Source: CADCWK01 sp964244115 | GTDB lineage: Bacteria; Chloroflexota; Chloroflexia; Thermomicrobiales; UBA6265 | Assembly (NCBI GenBank): GCA_964244115.1 | Contig: CAXTHM010000084.1 | Span: 1-14,977 of the forward strand | Length of the DNA: 14,977 nucleotides | Direction: 5' to 3' | Shown: positions 1 through 7,143 of the stretch, piece by piece | Layout: every line of letters starts with the position of its first letter | How positions within the stretch are numbered: the first letter of the stretch is position 1 | The notes under the pieces: generated by a model | Seen by the model: only the letters and a program-made list of their open reading frames with translations | Told to the model about the DNA's origin: nothing | Database searches by the model: none | Translations under genes and position numbers: made by a program

Positions 1-133
1 GGTAGTTGCCGCCGGTGGAGGAGCCGGCGGCCGGGGTGGCGTCCTGCGCCGTGACCGCAGCGGACCCGCCCATGAGCAGGGCGGCGGCGAGAAGTGGCGC
101 GGACAGGATGGCGCCGATGCGATGCGTCTTCAA
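1..133 (-). CDS. Secreted protein, N-terminal fragment (runs off left edge)
   Basis: Only the first 44 codons are present. They start at a TTG (131-133) preceded by a strong GGGAGGA ribosome site (complement of 141-147) at 7-base spacing. The translation has a basic start (KTHR), a hydrophobic core at residues 8-23 (AILSAPLLAAALLMGG) and a signal-peptidase-I-like site VTA|QD at residues 27-31. An Ala-Thr-Pro linker (DATPAAG) then begins the mature chain. This architecture, export followed by an ATPAA linker, recurs in the two secreted proteins at the right end of the window and is common in Thermomicrobiales exported proteins such as cupredoxins. The functional domain lies outside the window, so no function can be given. 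The 161-base gap to the glycosyltransferase contains a strong hairpin, so this is probably a separate transcript. Confidence 0.75.
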   Translation of the reverse strand, partial: MKTHRIGAILSAPLLAAALLMGGSAAVTAQDATPAAGSSTGGNY

Positions 134-208
134 AGGGATCTCCTCCCGGAGTGGGCCGCGCCGCCGATGATCCCGATGGGCATCATGAGACGAGCGCGAT
201 AGACGACT

Positions 209-235
209 GGACGGTCCCGGCCGATGGGACCGTCC
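209..235 (-). terminator. Hairpin terminator after the glycosyltransferase gene
   Basis: A perfect 10-bp inverted repeat (ggacggtccc at 209-218, gggaccgtcc at 226-235) with a 7-base loop lies 60 bases downstream of the stop of the gene ending at 295. It is upstream of the next minus-strand gene start at 133. There is no clear U-run after the stem, so intrinsic termination is plausible but not certain. Confidence 0.5.
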
Positions 236-294
236 GATGGGCCACAGGGCCCGATCAATGCTGGGATGCAGAAACCGTTCCACATCTCGATGGC

Positions 295-2367
295 CTATCG
301 GGCAGCTCGACCTGTCACGTTCTCGTCGGATGCGGCGAAGAACCAGGCTGGCTGGTAGACGGAGGCCGACGGCGATTCCCAGACCCGGACGTAGTCCCGC
401 CCGTCGATCGTCGCTGAAGGGGCATTGCCGCTGAACTGGTTCAGGGACAGCACGACGCAGGGCGCGAAGTCCGCATATGGCTGTTCCCTGGCGAGACTCG
501 CCGTGTCGTTGATGACGCCGACGTGCTCGATGTCCGGCTGATCCAGGAGTGCCGCACCCAGAAGCGACCAGACCGGGTATTCGGCCGCGTCGAACCGCCA
601 GAGTCCGACATCGCTACACCCGGTGGTCTCGATGACGGCCGTCGCAGCCCTGAAGTCGGCCTGGAGCTGGGGCCGGGTGACGAACAGCTGGTCCTCGGCG
701 GAGTCACTGGCGAGTGCCCCGGTCCGTTGGGTCGGGTCGTACAGGTCATTGCCGATCACCGGGCGGTGCTGGGCGTAGAGCAGGAAGGGGATCGCCCCGA
801 CCAGCAGGGCCGTCGCGGCGATCCTGGGCAGCCATCGCCAGCGGATCATCCCGAAGGCCAGCCCGGCGACCGGCGCGAACAGCACGAAGCTGGTCAGGTA
901 GAGCCGGGTGCTCCACGGCGACCACTTCAGCAGCAGCGAGAACAGCAGGAAACCGAGGACGGCACAGGCCGCGAAGAGGACGACCGGCACCCGGCGCAGC
1001 GCCGGCACGACCAGGATCGCGATCAGCAGGATGCCGATCAGGGCCAGGTGGAGCAGGTTGCCGGCGCCGTCCTCGTTGGTGTGCGGCGGCGCGATGTTGA
1101 ACAGCTGGCCGGCCCAGGTCGTGCCGGGGTCGCTCGCGTCGATCCCGAACCGGGCGAGGAAGTCGGCGATGACCGTCGTCTGCTCGCTGGCCCGGTCCGG
1201 GAGCCCGACGTTCAGCGCGAGGTAGCGGACCGTGTTGGAGAACAGGGTCTGGAGCGAGAAGACCGCGTTGGTGTACTTGCCCCAGTCCTCTCCCGGCGGG
1301 CTCTCCTGTCCCGGGCCCATCGGCGAGCCGTAGAGCGCGTTGTTGCGGGCGAGGTGACCGAGGTTCAGCGCCAGGGCCATCCCACCGGCGACGATGCCGA
1401 GCGGGATGGTTCGCCAGCGGAACCGGCGCAGGGCGATCGGCACCAGCCAGACCAGGAATGGCAGGGCGAAGACGTACCCCGTCGTCTTGGTCAGGATCGC
1501 CAGCCCGAGCGCCGTCCCCAGGCCCAGCCCGGTCGGGATGAGGTGGATGCGCACCGGCAGCGATCCGGACGCGGCGTTGCGGACGCGGACGACCCAGTAG
1601 GTGAGGACCACGACCCAGTAGGCCTCGGCCAGATCGTTCTGGGCGGTCGAGCCCTGCAGGACCGCCATCGGGATCGTCGCCGCGAAGACCGCCGCGAAGA
1701 CCTGGCCGCGCCCGCTGGCGCCGAGTTCCCGCGCGACGAGGCTGACCCCGATCGCGCTGCCGAGGAAGGCGAACCACTGGATCAGGTTGGCCCAGGCGTC
1801 GCTTCCGCCGAGGATCATGAACTGGGTAATGGCGTACTCGGCCCACGGGTTGAGGTTGAGTTGCCGGGAGACCGCGGTGGGATAGAAGCCGACGCCGCCG
1901 TTCTGGATCCAGTGCATCACGCGCGGCAGGTGGTAGTCGAGCACGTCGTTGGTGCTGATCCCGCCGGACCACGCCACGAGACCGGCGATGGCGAGGACGA
2001 TGCCGAGGCTGCCGAGCAGGCCCCACTCCGGTGGCCACCCGACGGCCGCGATGCGCACACGGCTGATCGCCGGCCACTCGACCCGCCAGGGGGCCGGAGT
2101 CGCCACGATGCCGACGGTGGGACGGCTGACCCGCCAGGGCGTGGCCGCCGCCGCCGCCAGTATGACGACGACCCAGATCGCCCCGACCGCTGACTGCGTC
2201 AGGGCCGACCCCAGACTGAGGCCCTCCATGATCGCCGTCGTGACGACGCCCCAGGCGAGGGATGCGACCAGGAAGGTGTGGCGCCAGTCGCGGTGGGACC
2301 GACCGGTGCGCAGGAAGGCGCACAGCCAGAACATCCCGAAGGCAAGCAGAGGAAGCGCAACCAACAC
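295..2367 (-). CDS. GT39/PMT-like polytopic membrane glycosyltransferase
   Basis: A 690-residue integral membrane protein of the dolichyl-phosphate-mannose-protein mannosyltransferase-like (GT-C fold, GT39) type. Such enzymes transfer a sugar from a polyprenyl-phosphate donor to a protein or envelope glycan on the outer face of the membrane. The first external loop carries the acidic motif NDVLDYHLPR (residues 140-149), the usual place of the catalytic Asp in GT-C enzymes, followed by a His/Trp-rich amphipathic stretch. About ten further hydrophobic helices run to about residue 530. A soluble C-terminal domain of about 140 residues with two cysteines follows, probably periplasmic/external. 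The frame is open further upstream, but the GTG at 2365-2367 is chosen because GAGGAG (complement of 2374-2379) lies 6 bases before it and the chain then begins directly with a membrane helix (LVALPLLAFGMFWLCAF). The acceptor is unknown. The family call is fairly sure; the exact substrate is not. Confidence 0.85.
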   Translation of the reverse strand: MLVALPLLAFGMFWLCAFLRTGRSHRDWRHTFLVASLAWGVVTTAIMEGLSLGSALTQSAVGAIWVVVILAAAAATPWRVSRPTVGIVATPAPWRVEWPAISRVRIAAVGWPPEWGLLGSLGIVLAIAGLVAWSGGISTNDVLDYHLPRVMHWIQNGGVGFYPTAVSRQLNLNPWAEYAITQFMILGGSDAWANLIQWFAFLGSAIGVSLVARELGASGRGQVFAAVFAATIPMAVLQGSTAQNDLAEAYWVVVLTYWVVRVRNAASGSLPVRIHLIPTGLGLGTALGLAILTKTTGYVFALPFLVWLVPIALRRFRWRTIPLGIVAGGMALALNLGHLARNNALYGSPMGPGQESPPGEDWGKYTNAVFSLQTLFSNTVRYLALNVGLPDRASEQTTVIADFLARFGIDASDPGTTWAGQLFNIAPPHTNEDGAGNLLHLALIGILLIAILVVPALRRVPVVLFAACAVLGFLLFSLLLKWSPWSTRLYLTSFVLFAPVAGLAFGMIRWRWLPRIAATALLVGAIPFLLYAQHRPVIGNDLYDPTQRTGALASDSAEDQLFVTRPQLQADFRAATAVIETTGCSDVGLWRFDAAEYPVWSLLGAALLDQPDIEHVGVINDTASLAREQPYADFAPCVVLSLNQFSGNAPSATIDGRDYVRVWESPSASVYQPAWFFAASDENVTGRAAR

Positions 2368-2505
2368 CGATGTCTCCTCGGATCGATGATCGAGTGATTG
2401 GGACCAGCAGGGATCTGGCGCCCATCGCCGTGTGGGATGATCCCGGGGCATGGCATGGCGCTGCCCGGAGTCGGATAGGCGATGGGGGGACACCGGCAGG
2501 GAGGG

Positions 2506-3408
2506 TCAGTCGGATGCTTCGGCCAGCGTGTCGGAGCCCGGATTCGTCGTTCGAGCAACATGGCGCTGCTCGGTCTCCTGAACGCTCGCGCCCTCAAGGC
2601 TCATGACCTTGATGTGCGACGACAGCGATGCCCCGAGGAGCACGATCAGGGCCACCCAGTAGACCCATGTCAGCAGGAATGCCGCGGTGGCGAAGGGTCC
2701 GTAGAGGGTCGAGAGGGACTGCCAGAGCAGGTCGACGAGGGCGGTGAAGGCGGCTCTGGTGACGAGGAACAGGGCGGTCATACAGCCAGCCGCGATCATG
2801 ACCGCGCGCCACATCCGCTGGCCGTGCGGGACGACCGCGTAGAGCAGGGTCAACACGCCGAAGATCAGCAGGACCTGGCTGATCTCGATGACGGCGACCG
2901 TGACCGGGGTGTCGTCCGCCGACACGAGGCCGAGGGCGCGTTCGGTGATCGCGATCGCGGGGCGCGTCAAGAGCGCCAGGGCCGCGACCCCGGCTACGCC
3001 CAGCACGAGGAGCGCCTCGATCGCGGTCCTGCGCCGGAAGGAATCGTCGCGCCGGTCGACGTCGGACATCCGGTCCATGGCCAGAACCAGGGTCCCGAGC
3101 ACGCGCCGACCGGCCACGAGGACCAGGAGGACGGCGATGATGCCGAGCCGTTGACGCTCTCGCTGCGCGCCGTCCAGCAGGGCGGTGGGGTCGATCTGCT
3201 CGGCCGGGACGAATTCGTTGACGCCGCTGACGATGCGCTCGGTGACCCAGGCAGGATCCGTCAGGTAGGACGCGAGGATGATGACCACGATGACCAGCGG
3301 GAAGAACGAGAGCAGGGTGTAGAAGGCCAGCGCCGCCGCCCAGACGAGACCGTCACTCGCGATCAGGTCCCGGATGGAGCGGTCGACGACCATCGGCCAA
3401 CCCGTCAT
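2506..3408 (-). CDS. YihY/BrkB (UPF0761) family inner-membrane protein
   Basis: About 300 residues, the usual length of the YihY/virulence-factor-BrkB family (once mis-annotated as ribonuclease BN). The N-terminal signature is clear: an amphipathic start (RSIRDLIASDGL), then the first helix with ALAFYTLLSFFPLVIVVIILASYL. A soluble segment follows with the EFVPAEQIDP region and an RERQRLGII helix, then four more strongly hydrophobic helices. These match the family's six-helix plan. The cytosolic C-terminus is short and polar. The biochemical role of the family is not settled. The ATG at 3406-3408 lies 5 bases after the stop of the upstream gene; a TTG three codons earlier (3415-3417) would overlap that stop as TTGA. 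Either way, translation is probably coupled to the upstream small secreted protein. Confidence 0.88.
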   Translation of the reverse strand: MTGWPMVVDRSIRDLIASDGLVWAAALAFYTLLSFFPLVIVVIILASYLTDPAWVTERIVSGVNEFVPAEQIDPTALLDGAQRERQRLGIIAVLLVLVAGRRVLGTLVLAMDRMSDVDRRDDSFRRRTAIEALLVLGVAGVAALALLTRPAIAITERALGLVSADDTPVTVAVIEISQVLLIFGVLTLLYAVVPHGQRMWRAVMIAAGCMTALFLVTRAAFTALVDLLWQSLSTLYGPFATAAFLLTWVYWVALIVLLGASLSSHIKVMSLEGASVQETEQRHVARTTNPGSDTLAEASD

Positions 3409-3413
3409 CCGCC

Positions 3414-3824
3414 TCAACAGCCGTCCAGCAGGTAGTTGACCCGGAGGTCGGCGTTGTAGATCACCCCTTTCGCGAGGGCGATCTGGGCGTCCGCCGACGC
3501 GCCACCGTAGAGGGCGTTGGCGCCGGCCGAGAACGCCTCGACGAGGTCGCCATTCAGGTTGTCGGCTCCGTCGGGCGGGTTGCTGTTCGCCTGCTCCTGG
3601 GCGACGTTGGCGAGCGCCTGAGCGTCACCCTGGACCGAGCCGGTCGTCTGCGTCTGCCGCTCATACGGGTACAGCAACTGACGACCGACCTCGATCCGGT
3701 CCAGGGTCTGGTTGCTCCAGTCCTGACAGTTCTGCGCGGCGCTGGAACCACGGGGAACGGCGTAGGCGAAGAGCGTCCCCGCCAGAACGACCGCCACCGC
3801 GGCCAGCAGTGCCCACTTCCTCAT
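3414..3824 (-). CDS. Small secreted or membrane-anchored two-cysteine protein
   Basis: I do not recognise a family. Start ATG at 3822-3824 is preferred over one six codons upstream because a GGGGG ribosome site (complement of 3832-3836) sits 7 bases before it. The 136-residue product begins MRKW, then a hydrophobic segment (residues 5-21, ALLAAVAVVLAGTLFAY) that is a signal peptide or N-terminal anchor. There is no lipobox. The mature part is mostly helical and polar, rich in Gln/Asn/Ala. It has exactly two cysteines, C33 just after the export segment and C136 as the last residue, so a disulfide pinning the two ends of the chain is possible. It lies 21 bases after the glycine-repeat protein gene and is tightly joined to the YihY gene. 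This suggests one operon and an envelope location. Confidence 0.72.
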   Translation of the reverse strand: MRKWALLAAVAVVLAGTLFAYAVPRGSSAAQNCQDWSNQTLDRIEVGRQLLYPYERQTQTTGSVQGDAQALANVAQEQANSNPPDGADNLNGDLVEAFSAGANALYGGASADAQIALAKGVIYNADLRVNYLLDGC

Positions 3825-3845
3825 CACCGTTCCCCCGTTCATCGG

Positions 3846-4439
3846 CTAGACCGAGCGCTTCTGCTTGTTGTCGTTATCGTTGCCGCCGCCCATGATCTCC
3901 TTCATGGCGTAGGCCGCGATCCCGCCCAGCGCGACCTTGCCGAGCGTCCCGCCGGGGAAGCCGCCACCGCCGCCGCTGTTGCCGCCGCCGCCGAGCAGGC
4001 CACCGAGGGCGCCCCCGCCGCTGTTGCCGCCGCCGAGCAGGCCACCGAGGCCGCCGCCGAGGCCGCCGCCACCGCTGTTCCCGCCGCCCAGCAGGGAGGC
4101 GAGACCACCGGGGTTCTGCTGATGCAGCTGCGACACCATGCCGGCCATCTGGCGCGGGTCATTGCTGACCGTGCCCTGACCACCGTGCTGCTGCTGGAGC
4201 AACTGGGCCATCTGCAAGCGCTGATCGGGGGACATGTTGGAGAACGCCTGCTCCGACGCCCGCTGCATGGTTGCCGGATCGGCGTGCTGGGCGACGTTCT
4301 GGTAGTGCTGGATCGCTTCCTCGTCCGAGTACCCCTGGTCGATCGGGCCCTGCTGATACCGGGAGATGAAGTCCTGGGCGTTCGCCTTGTGATCGTTGTC
4401 GTCATCGCCGCCGCCGAACAACTTGCCAAGCATGTCCAT
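3846..4439 (-). CDS. Glycine-repeat protein with helical N-terminal domain
   Basis: No certain family. ATG at 4437-4439 is chosen because AGGAG (complement of 4449-4453) stands 9 bases upstream. The 197 residues fall into three parts. Residues 1-111 are a charged, Gln-rich helical region (DFISRYQQG, EEAIQHYQNVAQH, SPDQRLQMAQLLQQQH) with no signal peptide. Residues 112-160 are low complexity, with three copies of LLGGG(G)NSGGG spaced about 14-18 residues apart. Residues 161-197 hold a short hydrophobic glycine-zipper-like helix (LGKVALGGIAAYAMKEIMGGG) and an Asn/Asp/Lys-rich tail. The repeat is visible in the DNA as near-identical blocks at 3960-4106, which may expand or contract by slippage. 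This could be a self-associating peripheral membrane protein. It heads the apparent operon with the secreted protein and YihY. Confidence 0.75.
   Translation of the reverse strand: MDMLGKLFGGGDDDNDHKANAQDFISRYQQGPIDQGYSDEEAIQHYQNVAQHADPATMQRASEQAFSNMSPDQRLQMAQLLQQQHGGQGTVSNDPRQMAGMVSQLHQQNPGGLASLLGGGNSGGGGLGGGLGGLLGGGNSGGGALGGLLGGGGNSGGGGGFPGGTLGKVALGGIAAYAMKEIMGGGNDNDNKQKRSV
3960..4106 (-). repeat. Intragenic Gly-coding tandem repeat, three units
   Basis: On the plus strand the blocks read as repeated ccgctgttgccgccgccg(ccg)agcaggccaccgagg-like units: two close copies and one divergent copy. They encode LLGGGNSGGG, LLGGGNSGGG and LLGGGGNSGGG. The units differ by a glycine codon, as expected from replication slippage. 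Confidence 0.75.
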
Positions 4440-4520
4440 CGTTGAGTGCTCCTGTTGAGGTTCAAGGCCTCGCTCGTGGCACCACGCCACGTCCACGAGA
4501 CGCCTGGCTATGGATGAAGC

Positions 4521-4546
4521 CGGAGTCGTGCCATGGGCACGCTCCG
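4521..4546 (-). terminator. Hairpin directly after the first DUF2382 gene
   Basis: An 11-bp stem with a single bulged T and an ATG triloop (cggag-t-cgtgcc / ggcacgctccg) begins at the base next to the stop codon at 4547. Its position directly at the 3' end of the gene supports a terminator or 3'-end stabiliser. No U-run follows. Confidence 0.5.
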
Positions 4547-5371
4547 TCAGCTCGATATCGTCTTGCCGACTCCGGTCGACGGGTCGGTCGTCACGTCGCT
4601 GCGGCCAGTTGACGTGGTCGCCATCTGGTCTCGTGTCAGCGTGTTGTCCACGACTTCGACGTCCTCGCGGCGGACGGTCCCGCTCACCTCGCGGATCTCC
4701 TGGACCGCGTCCTTCGAGATCACGATCTCCTCGATCACCCGGGCGCGCGTCCCGAGATCGACCTCCTCACCGTAGACCGCGACGTTGAGGGTGCGGCTGT
4801 CGACGGCGAGGTCGGCCGCCGTCGCGAGCCGGTCGACGGCGACGCGCTGGATGTGAACGCGCTCCTCCGTCACCGGGACGTCGATCGTCTCTTCGTGCTC
4901 GGTGACATGGGTCTCGAGACGGACCTGGCCGCGCTCGACCTGATGCCGCGACGGGTCGAGTTGCTCCTCGATGACGGGCACCCGCATGACTTCGGTCGTC
5001 TCCACATCGGTGGCGCTCCGTCCGGTCGCGGTTCGCCGCGTCGTCCGGTCGCTCTCCCCGACCCCCCGCTGCTCATCCGCGGCGGAGAGGGCGGTCATCT
5101 CATCGACCGACCGACTCCCATCGAAACCGGAGGCCTCGTCGGCCGACACGGAGAGGTCGATGCGGTCGTCGGTGTGGGTGGCGACGGCGGAGACCGGGAT
5201 GCGAACGTCCTTCGGGAAGAGCCCGCCCTTGTGGACGATCAGGTCACTGCCCTGGATATCCGTCACGCCGCCGATCTTCTTGCCGGTAATGTCGAAGACC
5301 TCCGTCCCCGGCTGGATGACCCACTCGTCGTGGTCCTGCCTGGCCTTCGCCTTCGATCGCGATCTGGACAT
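4547..5371 (-). CDS. PRC-barrel-like (DUF2171-type) / DUF2382 protein, paralogue A
   Basis: 274 residues from ATG at 5369-5371, which has GGGAGG about 8 bases upstream; longer readings lack a site. A basic head (SRSRSKAKAR) precedes a PRC-barrel/DUF2171-like fold at residues 15-84 (WVIQPGTEVFDITGKKIGG, then LIVHKGGLFPKDVRIPVSAV). A polar linker at 85-128 leads to a DUF2382 domain at 129-241 with the family's three charged repeats: VPVIEEQLDPSRHQVERGQV, IDVPVTEERVHIQRVAVDR and LNVAVYGEEVDLGTRARV. These are followed by EEIVISKDAVQE and the GTVRREDVEV block. It has no signal peptide or membrane segment. DUF2382 proteins (YsnF, AvaK) are linked to general stress responses and their biochemistry is unknown. 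It is closer to paralogue C than to B. It is separated from B by 81 bases and ends in its own hairpin. Confidence 0.88.
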   Translation of the reverse strand: MSRSRSKAKARQDHDEWVIQPGTEVFDITGKKIGGVTDIQGSDLIVHKGGLFPKDVRIPVSAVATHTDDRIDLSVSADEASGFDGSRSVDEMTALSAADEQRGVGESDRTTRRTATGRSATDVETTEVMRVPVIEEQLDPSRHQVERGQVRLETHVTEHEETIDVPVTEERVHIQRVAVDRLATAADLAVDSRTLNVAVYGEEVDLGTRARVIEEIVISKDAVQEIREVSGTVRREDVEVVDNTLTRDQMATTSTGRSDVTTDPSTGVGKTISS

Positions 5372-5452
5372 ATGCGGCCTCCCGGCCTGAAGAGGGTCCC
5401 TTGCCCGTGAAGAGACCACCCCAAAATTCGTCCGCCCAGGAACCCCTGCGCG

Positions 5453-6202
5453 TTACCGTATCTGCGAACGTGGCTCGGCCTCGGCACGATGATGCTCGTC
5501 GATGTCGACCTGCTCGACGGTCACATCCGAGGTCCGGACGGTTCCGCTGACCCGCCGGACGGTCTCGACCGCGTCACGGGCGACCACGATCTCTTCGGTG
5601 ACGCGGACCTGGCGCTCGACATCGATATCCTGGCCGAAGAAGGGGATCTCGAACGTGCCGCCGACCAGGACGATGTCGTCACCGGCGGCCGTCGTGCCGA
5701 CGACGTGGCGCTGGATGTGGACCTGACTGGGACTGCCGGGAGCCTGTTCCGTGGACCCGTTCGAGAAGAGGTGGGTCTCGATCCGCACGACGCCGCGGGT
5801 CACGTCCCGCGGCCTCGCCACCAGGTTCTCCCGGCGGATCGGCAGACGGACGTTGCCCTCCTCGTCGGTCAACTGTTCCAGCTGAGCCTCCGCATCCAGG
5901 ACGATGTGCTCGGCCGAGGTCGCTTCCTGTCGTTCGAGCAGGGATGCCGGCTGCCGGTGCCAGATCTCCAGCGCCTCGTCGTCGGCGACGACGTTGAGAT
6001 GGATGGTCTGCTCATCGTGGGAGCCGATCGCCGCGAACGGGATGTAGGAGTCGGAGACGAAGAAACGACCCCGCCGCAGGACCAGGTATCCCCCCCGGAC
6101 ATCGTCGACGCGGCCGATGTGCGTGCCCGCTCTGTCCAGCACGTCCGTGCCGCGCCGGACCTGCCACTCACTGGCAGGGTCGCTCATGACGGGGCGGCTC
6201 AT
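5453..6202 (-). CDS. PRC-barrel-like (DUF2171-type) / DUF2382 protein, paralogue B (divergent)
   Basis: 249 residues from ATG at 6200-6202, which overlaps the stop of the 47-codon gene upstream as ATGA. The overlap decides the start, since the local ribosome site is weak (GAAGAG). The PRC/DUF2171-like domain at residues 12-82 is well kept (WQVRRGTDVLDRAGTHIGRVDDV, YIPFAAIGSH, ending in EIWHRQP). The DUF2382 part (about 115-232) is eroded. The first repeat reads VRLPIRRENLVARPRDVTRGVV. The middle VPVTEERVHI repeat has become an Asn-Gly-Ser-Pro loop before VHIQRHV. The third reads FEIPFFGQDIDVERQVRVTEEIVV. The final GTVR-SDVTVE block remains. It is therefore a third, diverged member of the array. 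Being translationally coupled to a small basic protein sets it apart from A and C. Confidence 0.85.
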   Translation of the reverse strand: MSRPVMSDPASEWQVRRGTDVLDRAGTHIGRVDDVRGGYLVLRRGRFFVSDSYIPFAAIGSHDEQTIHLNVVADDEALEIWHRQPASLLERQEATSAEHIVLDAEAQLEQLTDEEGNVRLPIRRENLVARPRDVTRGVVRIETHLFSNGSTEQAPGSPSQVHIQRHVVGTTAAGDDIVLVGGTFEIPFFGQDIDVERQVRVTEEIVVARDAVETVRRVSGTVRTSDVTVEQVDIDEHHRAEAEPRSQIR

Positions 6203-6342
6203 CGTCGGCTCTTCGAGCGTCCGCTGGGCGACGAGCCGGAGCGACCGCGGAGGCCGCCCAGTGCGCCGGCCTTGGATCGTGCGTCCGATGAGCTGGTGCG
6301 ACCCAGCAGCCCCTTGACGAAGTCGATGATCCGCTGAAGCAC
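6199..6342 (-). CDS. 47-residue basic small protein, coupled to paralogue B
   Basis: A small gene of 48 codons from GTG at 6340-6342 to TGA at 6199-6201. A GAGAGGA ribosome site lies 8 bases upstream. The stop overlaps the next gene's start as ATGA, the classical sign of translational coupling. The product begins with an amphipathic helix (LQRIIDFVKGLLGR). It continues into a Ser/Gly/Arg-rich disordered tail (GGLRGRSGSSPSG) and ends in the basic cluster RSKSRR. There is no signal peptide. I recognise no family. The helix could bind a membrane surface and the tail an acidic partner such as the Glu-rich DUF2382 domain; both are inference. Start, ribosome site and overlap together make it likelier real than chance. 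Confidence 0.68.
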   Translation of the reverse strand: MLQRIIDFVKGLLGRTSSSDARSKAGALGGLRGRSGSSPSGRSKSRR

Positions 6343-6383
6343 GGTCGTGTCCTCTCATGCGAGATCGGGAACGGGGAACGCCC

Positions 6384-6417
6384 GAACGGGCCGCACCCGG
6401 TGAGGTGCGGCCCGTTC
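6384..6417 (-). terminator. Strong hairpin terminator after the four-helix protein
   Basis: A perfect 14-bp inverted repeat (gaacgggccgcacc at 6384-6397 and its complement at 6404-6417) with a six-base loop. It starts 7 bases after the stop of the membrane protein gene ending at 6424 and lies before the ribosome site of the small gene. It is the strongest stem in the window. No U-run follows, as is common in very GC-rich genomes. Confidence 0.7.
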
Positions 6418-6423
6418 CGACGG

Positions 6424-7053
6424 TTAGGCGGTCGCGACGAGGTCGCGGCGGTTGTTGTGGCCGATGATCCCGCCGATGGTCGCGGCGGCGAGCGCCAGGA
6501 CGATCCCGATCAGCGTGCCCCAGCTGCTGTCCTTGACCGAGTCGAAGGCCGTCTGCTGGGCAGCGGGATCGGCGCTGACGTCATTGGCGACGTTCGTCAC
6601 GTCCGTGAGGTTGGTGCCGATCGAACCGAGGATGGAGCTGAGTCCGGAGCCGGCCAGCACCAGGATGAGAGCGAGGATCGCCGCCCCGACCAGGAAGCCG
6701 TTGATCATGCCGCTGCCGATGCCGCCGACCGCCGCGGTCTTGGCGGCGATGTAGCCCCCGACCAGGAAGGCGATGATGGCGCTGATGGCGCCGTAGATCG
6801 CGGCACCGGTCCCGAGCGACTGGCCGATGTCACGCGGCTCGAGGGCTGAAGACCCGATGGCGACCCCGAGGAGGCTCAGGATCAGCAGCGTCGCGAAGGC
6901 CGTGAGGACGCCGGCGATGATCGGTCCCCACTGGACCCGGTTCTTCGCGGCGATGGTGTCGTTGTCGGGGGCCGTCGCGGCGTGATGGGTCACTTCGCGA
7001 TGAAGGGGAGCGGTGACGTGCTCGGCCGCGGTGGTGGTGTAGGGAGTCGTCAT
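6424..7053 (-). CDS. Four-helix glycine-rich membrane protein
   Basis: 209 residues. A hydrophilic N-terminus (1-38) rich in Thr/His/Ala is followed by RVQWGPIIAGVLTAFATLLILSLLG (about 39-63). This opening is typical of a widespread family of uncharacterised four-helix membrane proteins (sometimes labelled YrzE/TIGR04086- or PhnA-like). Further helices lie at about 80-103 (GAAIYGAISAIIAFLVGGYIA), 112-138 and 178-198. A soluble loop of about 40 residues (TDVTNVANDVSADPAAQQTAF) precedes the last helix. Helix packing motifs of the GxxxG kind recur. The start has GAAGAG about 10 bases upstream. It lies 90 bases after paralogue C with a hairpin between them, and ends in the window's strongest terminator. 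Its setting inside the DUF2382 array suggests a membrane partner of those proteins. Confidence 0.8.
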   Translation of the reverse strand: MTTPYTTTAAEHVTAPLHREVTHHAATAPDNDTIAAKNRVQWGPIIAGVLTAFATLLILSLLGVAIGSSALEPRDIGQSLGTGAAIYGAISAIIAFLVGGYIAAKTAAVGGIGSGMINGFLVGAAILALILVLAGSGLSSILGSIGTNLTDVTNVANDVSADPAAQQTAFDSVKDSSWGTLIGIVLALAAATIGGIIGHNNRRDLVATA

Positions 7054-7084
7054 GGTGATGATCTCTTCTCGTTCGGGCAGACAG

Positions 7085-7112
7085 CGGGAGGCCGATCCGA
7101 TTCGGCCTCCCG
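7085..7112 (-). terminator. Hairpin between paralogue C and the membrane protein gene
   Basis: A perfect 11-bp inverted repeat (cgggaggccga at 7085-7095, complement at 7102-7112) with a six-base loop, in the 90-base gap after the stop at 7144. It ends about 30 bases before the next start, so it could end the first transcript, attenuate it, or act as an RNA processing site. Confidence 0.55.
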
Positions 7113-7143
7113 TTCCCTTGCCCCTGGTCCGGCGTCTGCTCGA

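Noticed and set aside
523..2193. Very long open frame on the plus strand opposite the glycosyltransferase (556 codons)
   Set aside because: It is the antisense shadow of a GC-rich gene: Arg/Asp/Glu/Gln/Gly-dominated composition with no domain-like pattern, while the minus strand reads as a clear membrane enzyme.
3960..4106. Repeat block considered as a CRISPR-like or non-coding tandem array
   Set aside because: The units are in frame and encode glycine-rich peptide repeats; there are no unique spacers of constant length.
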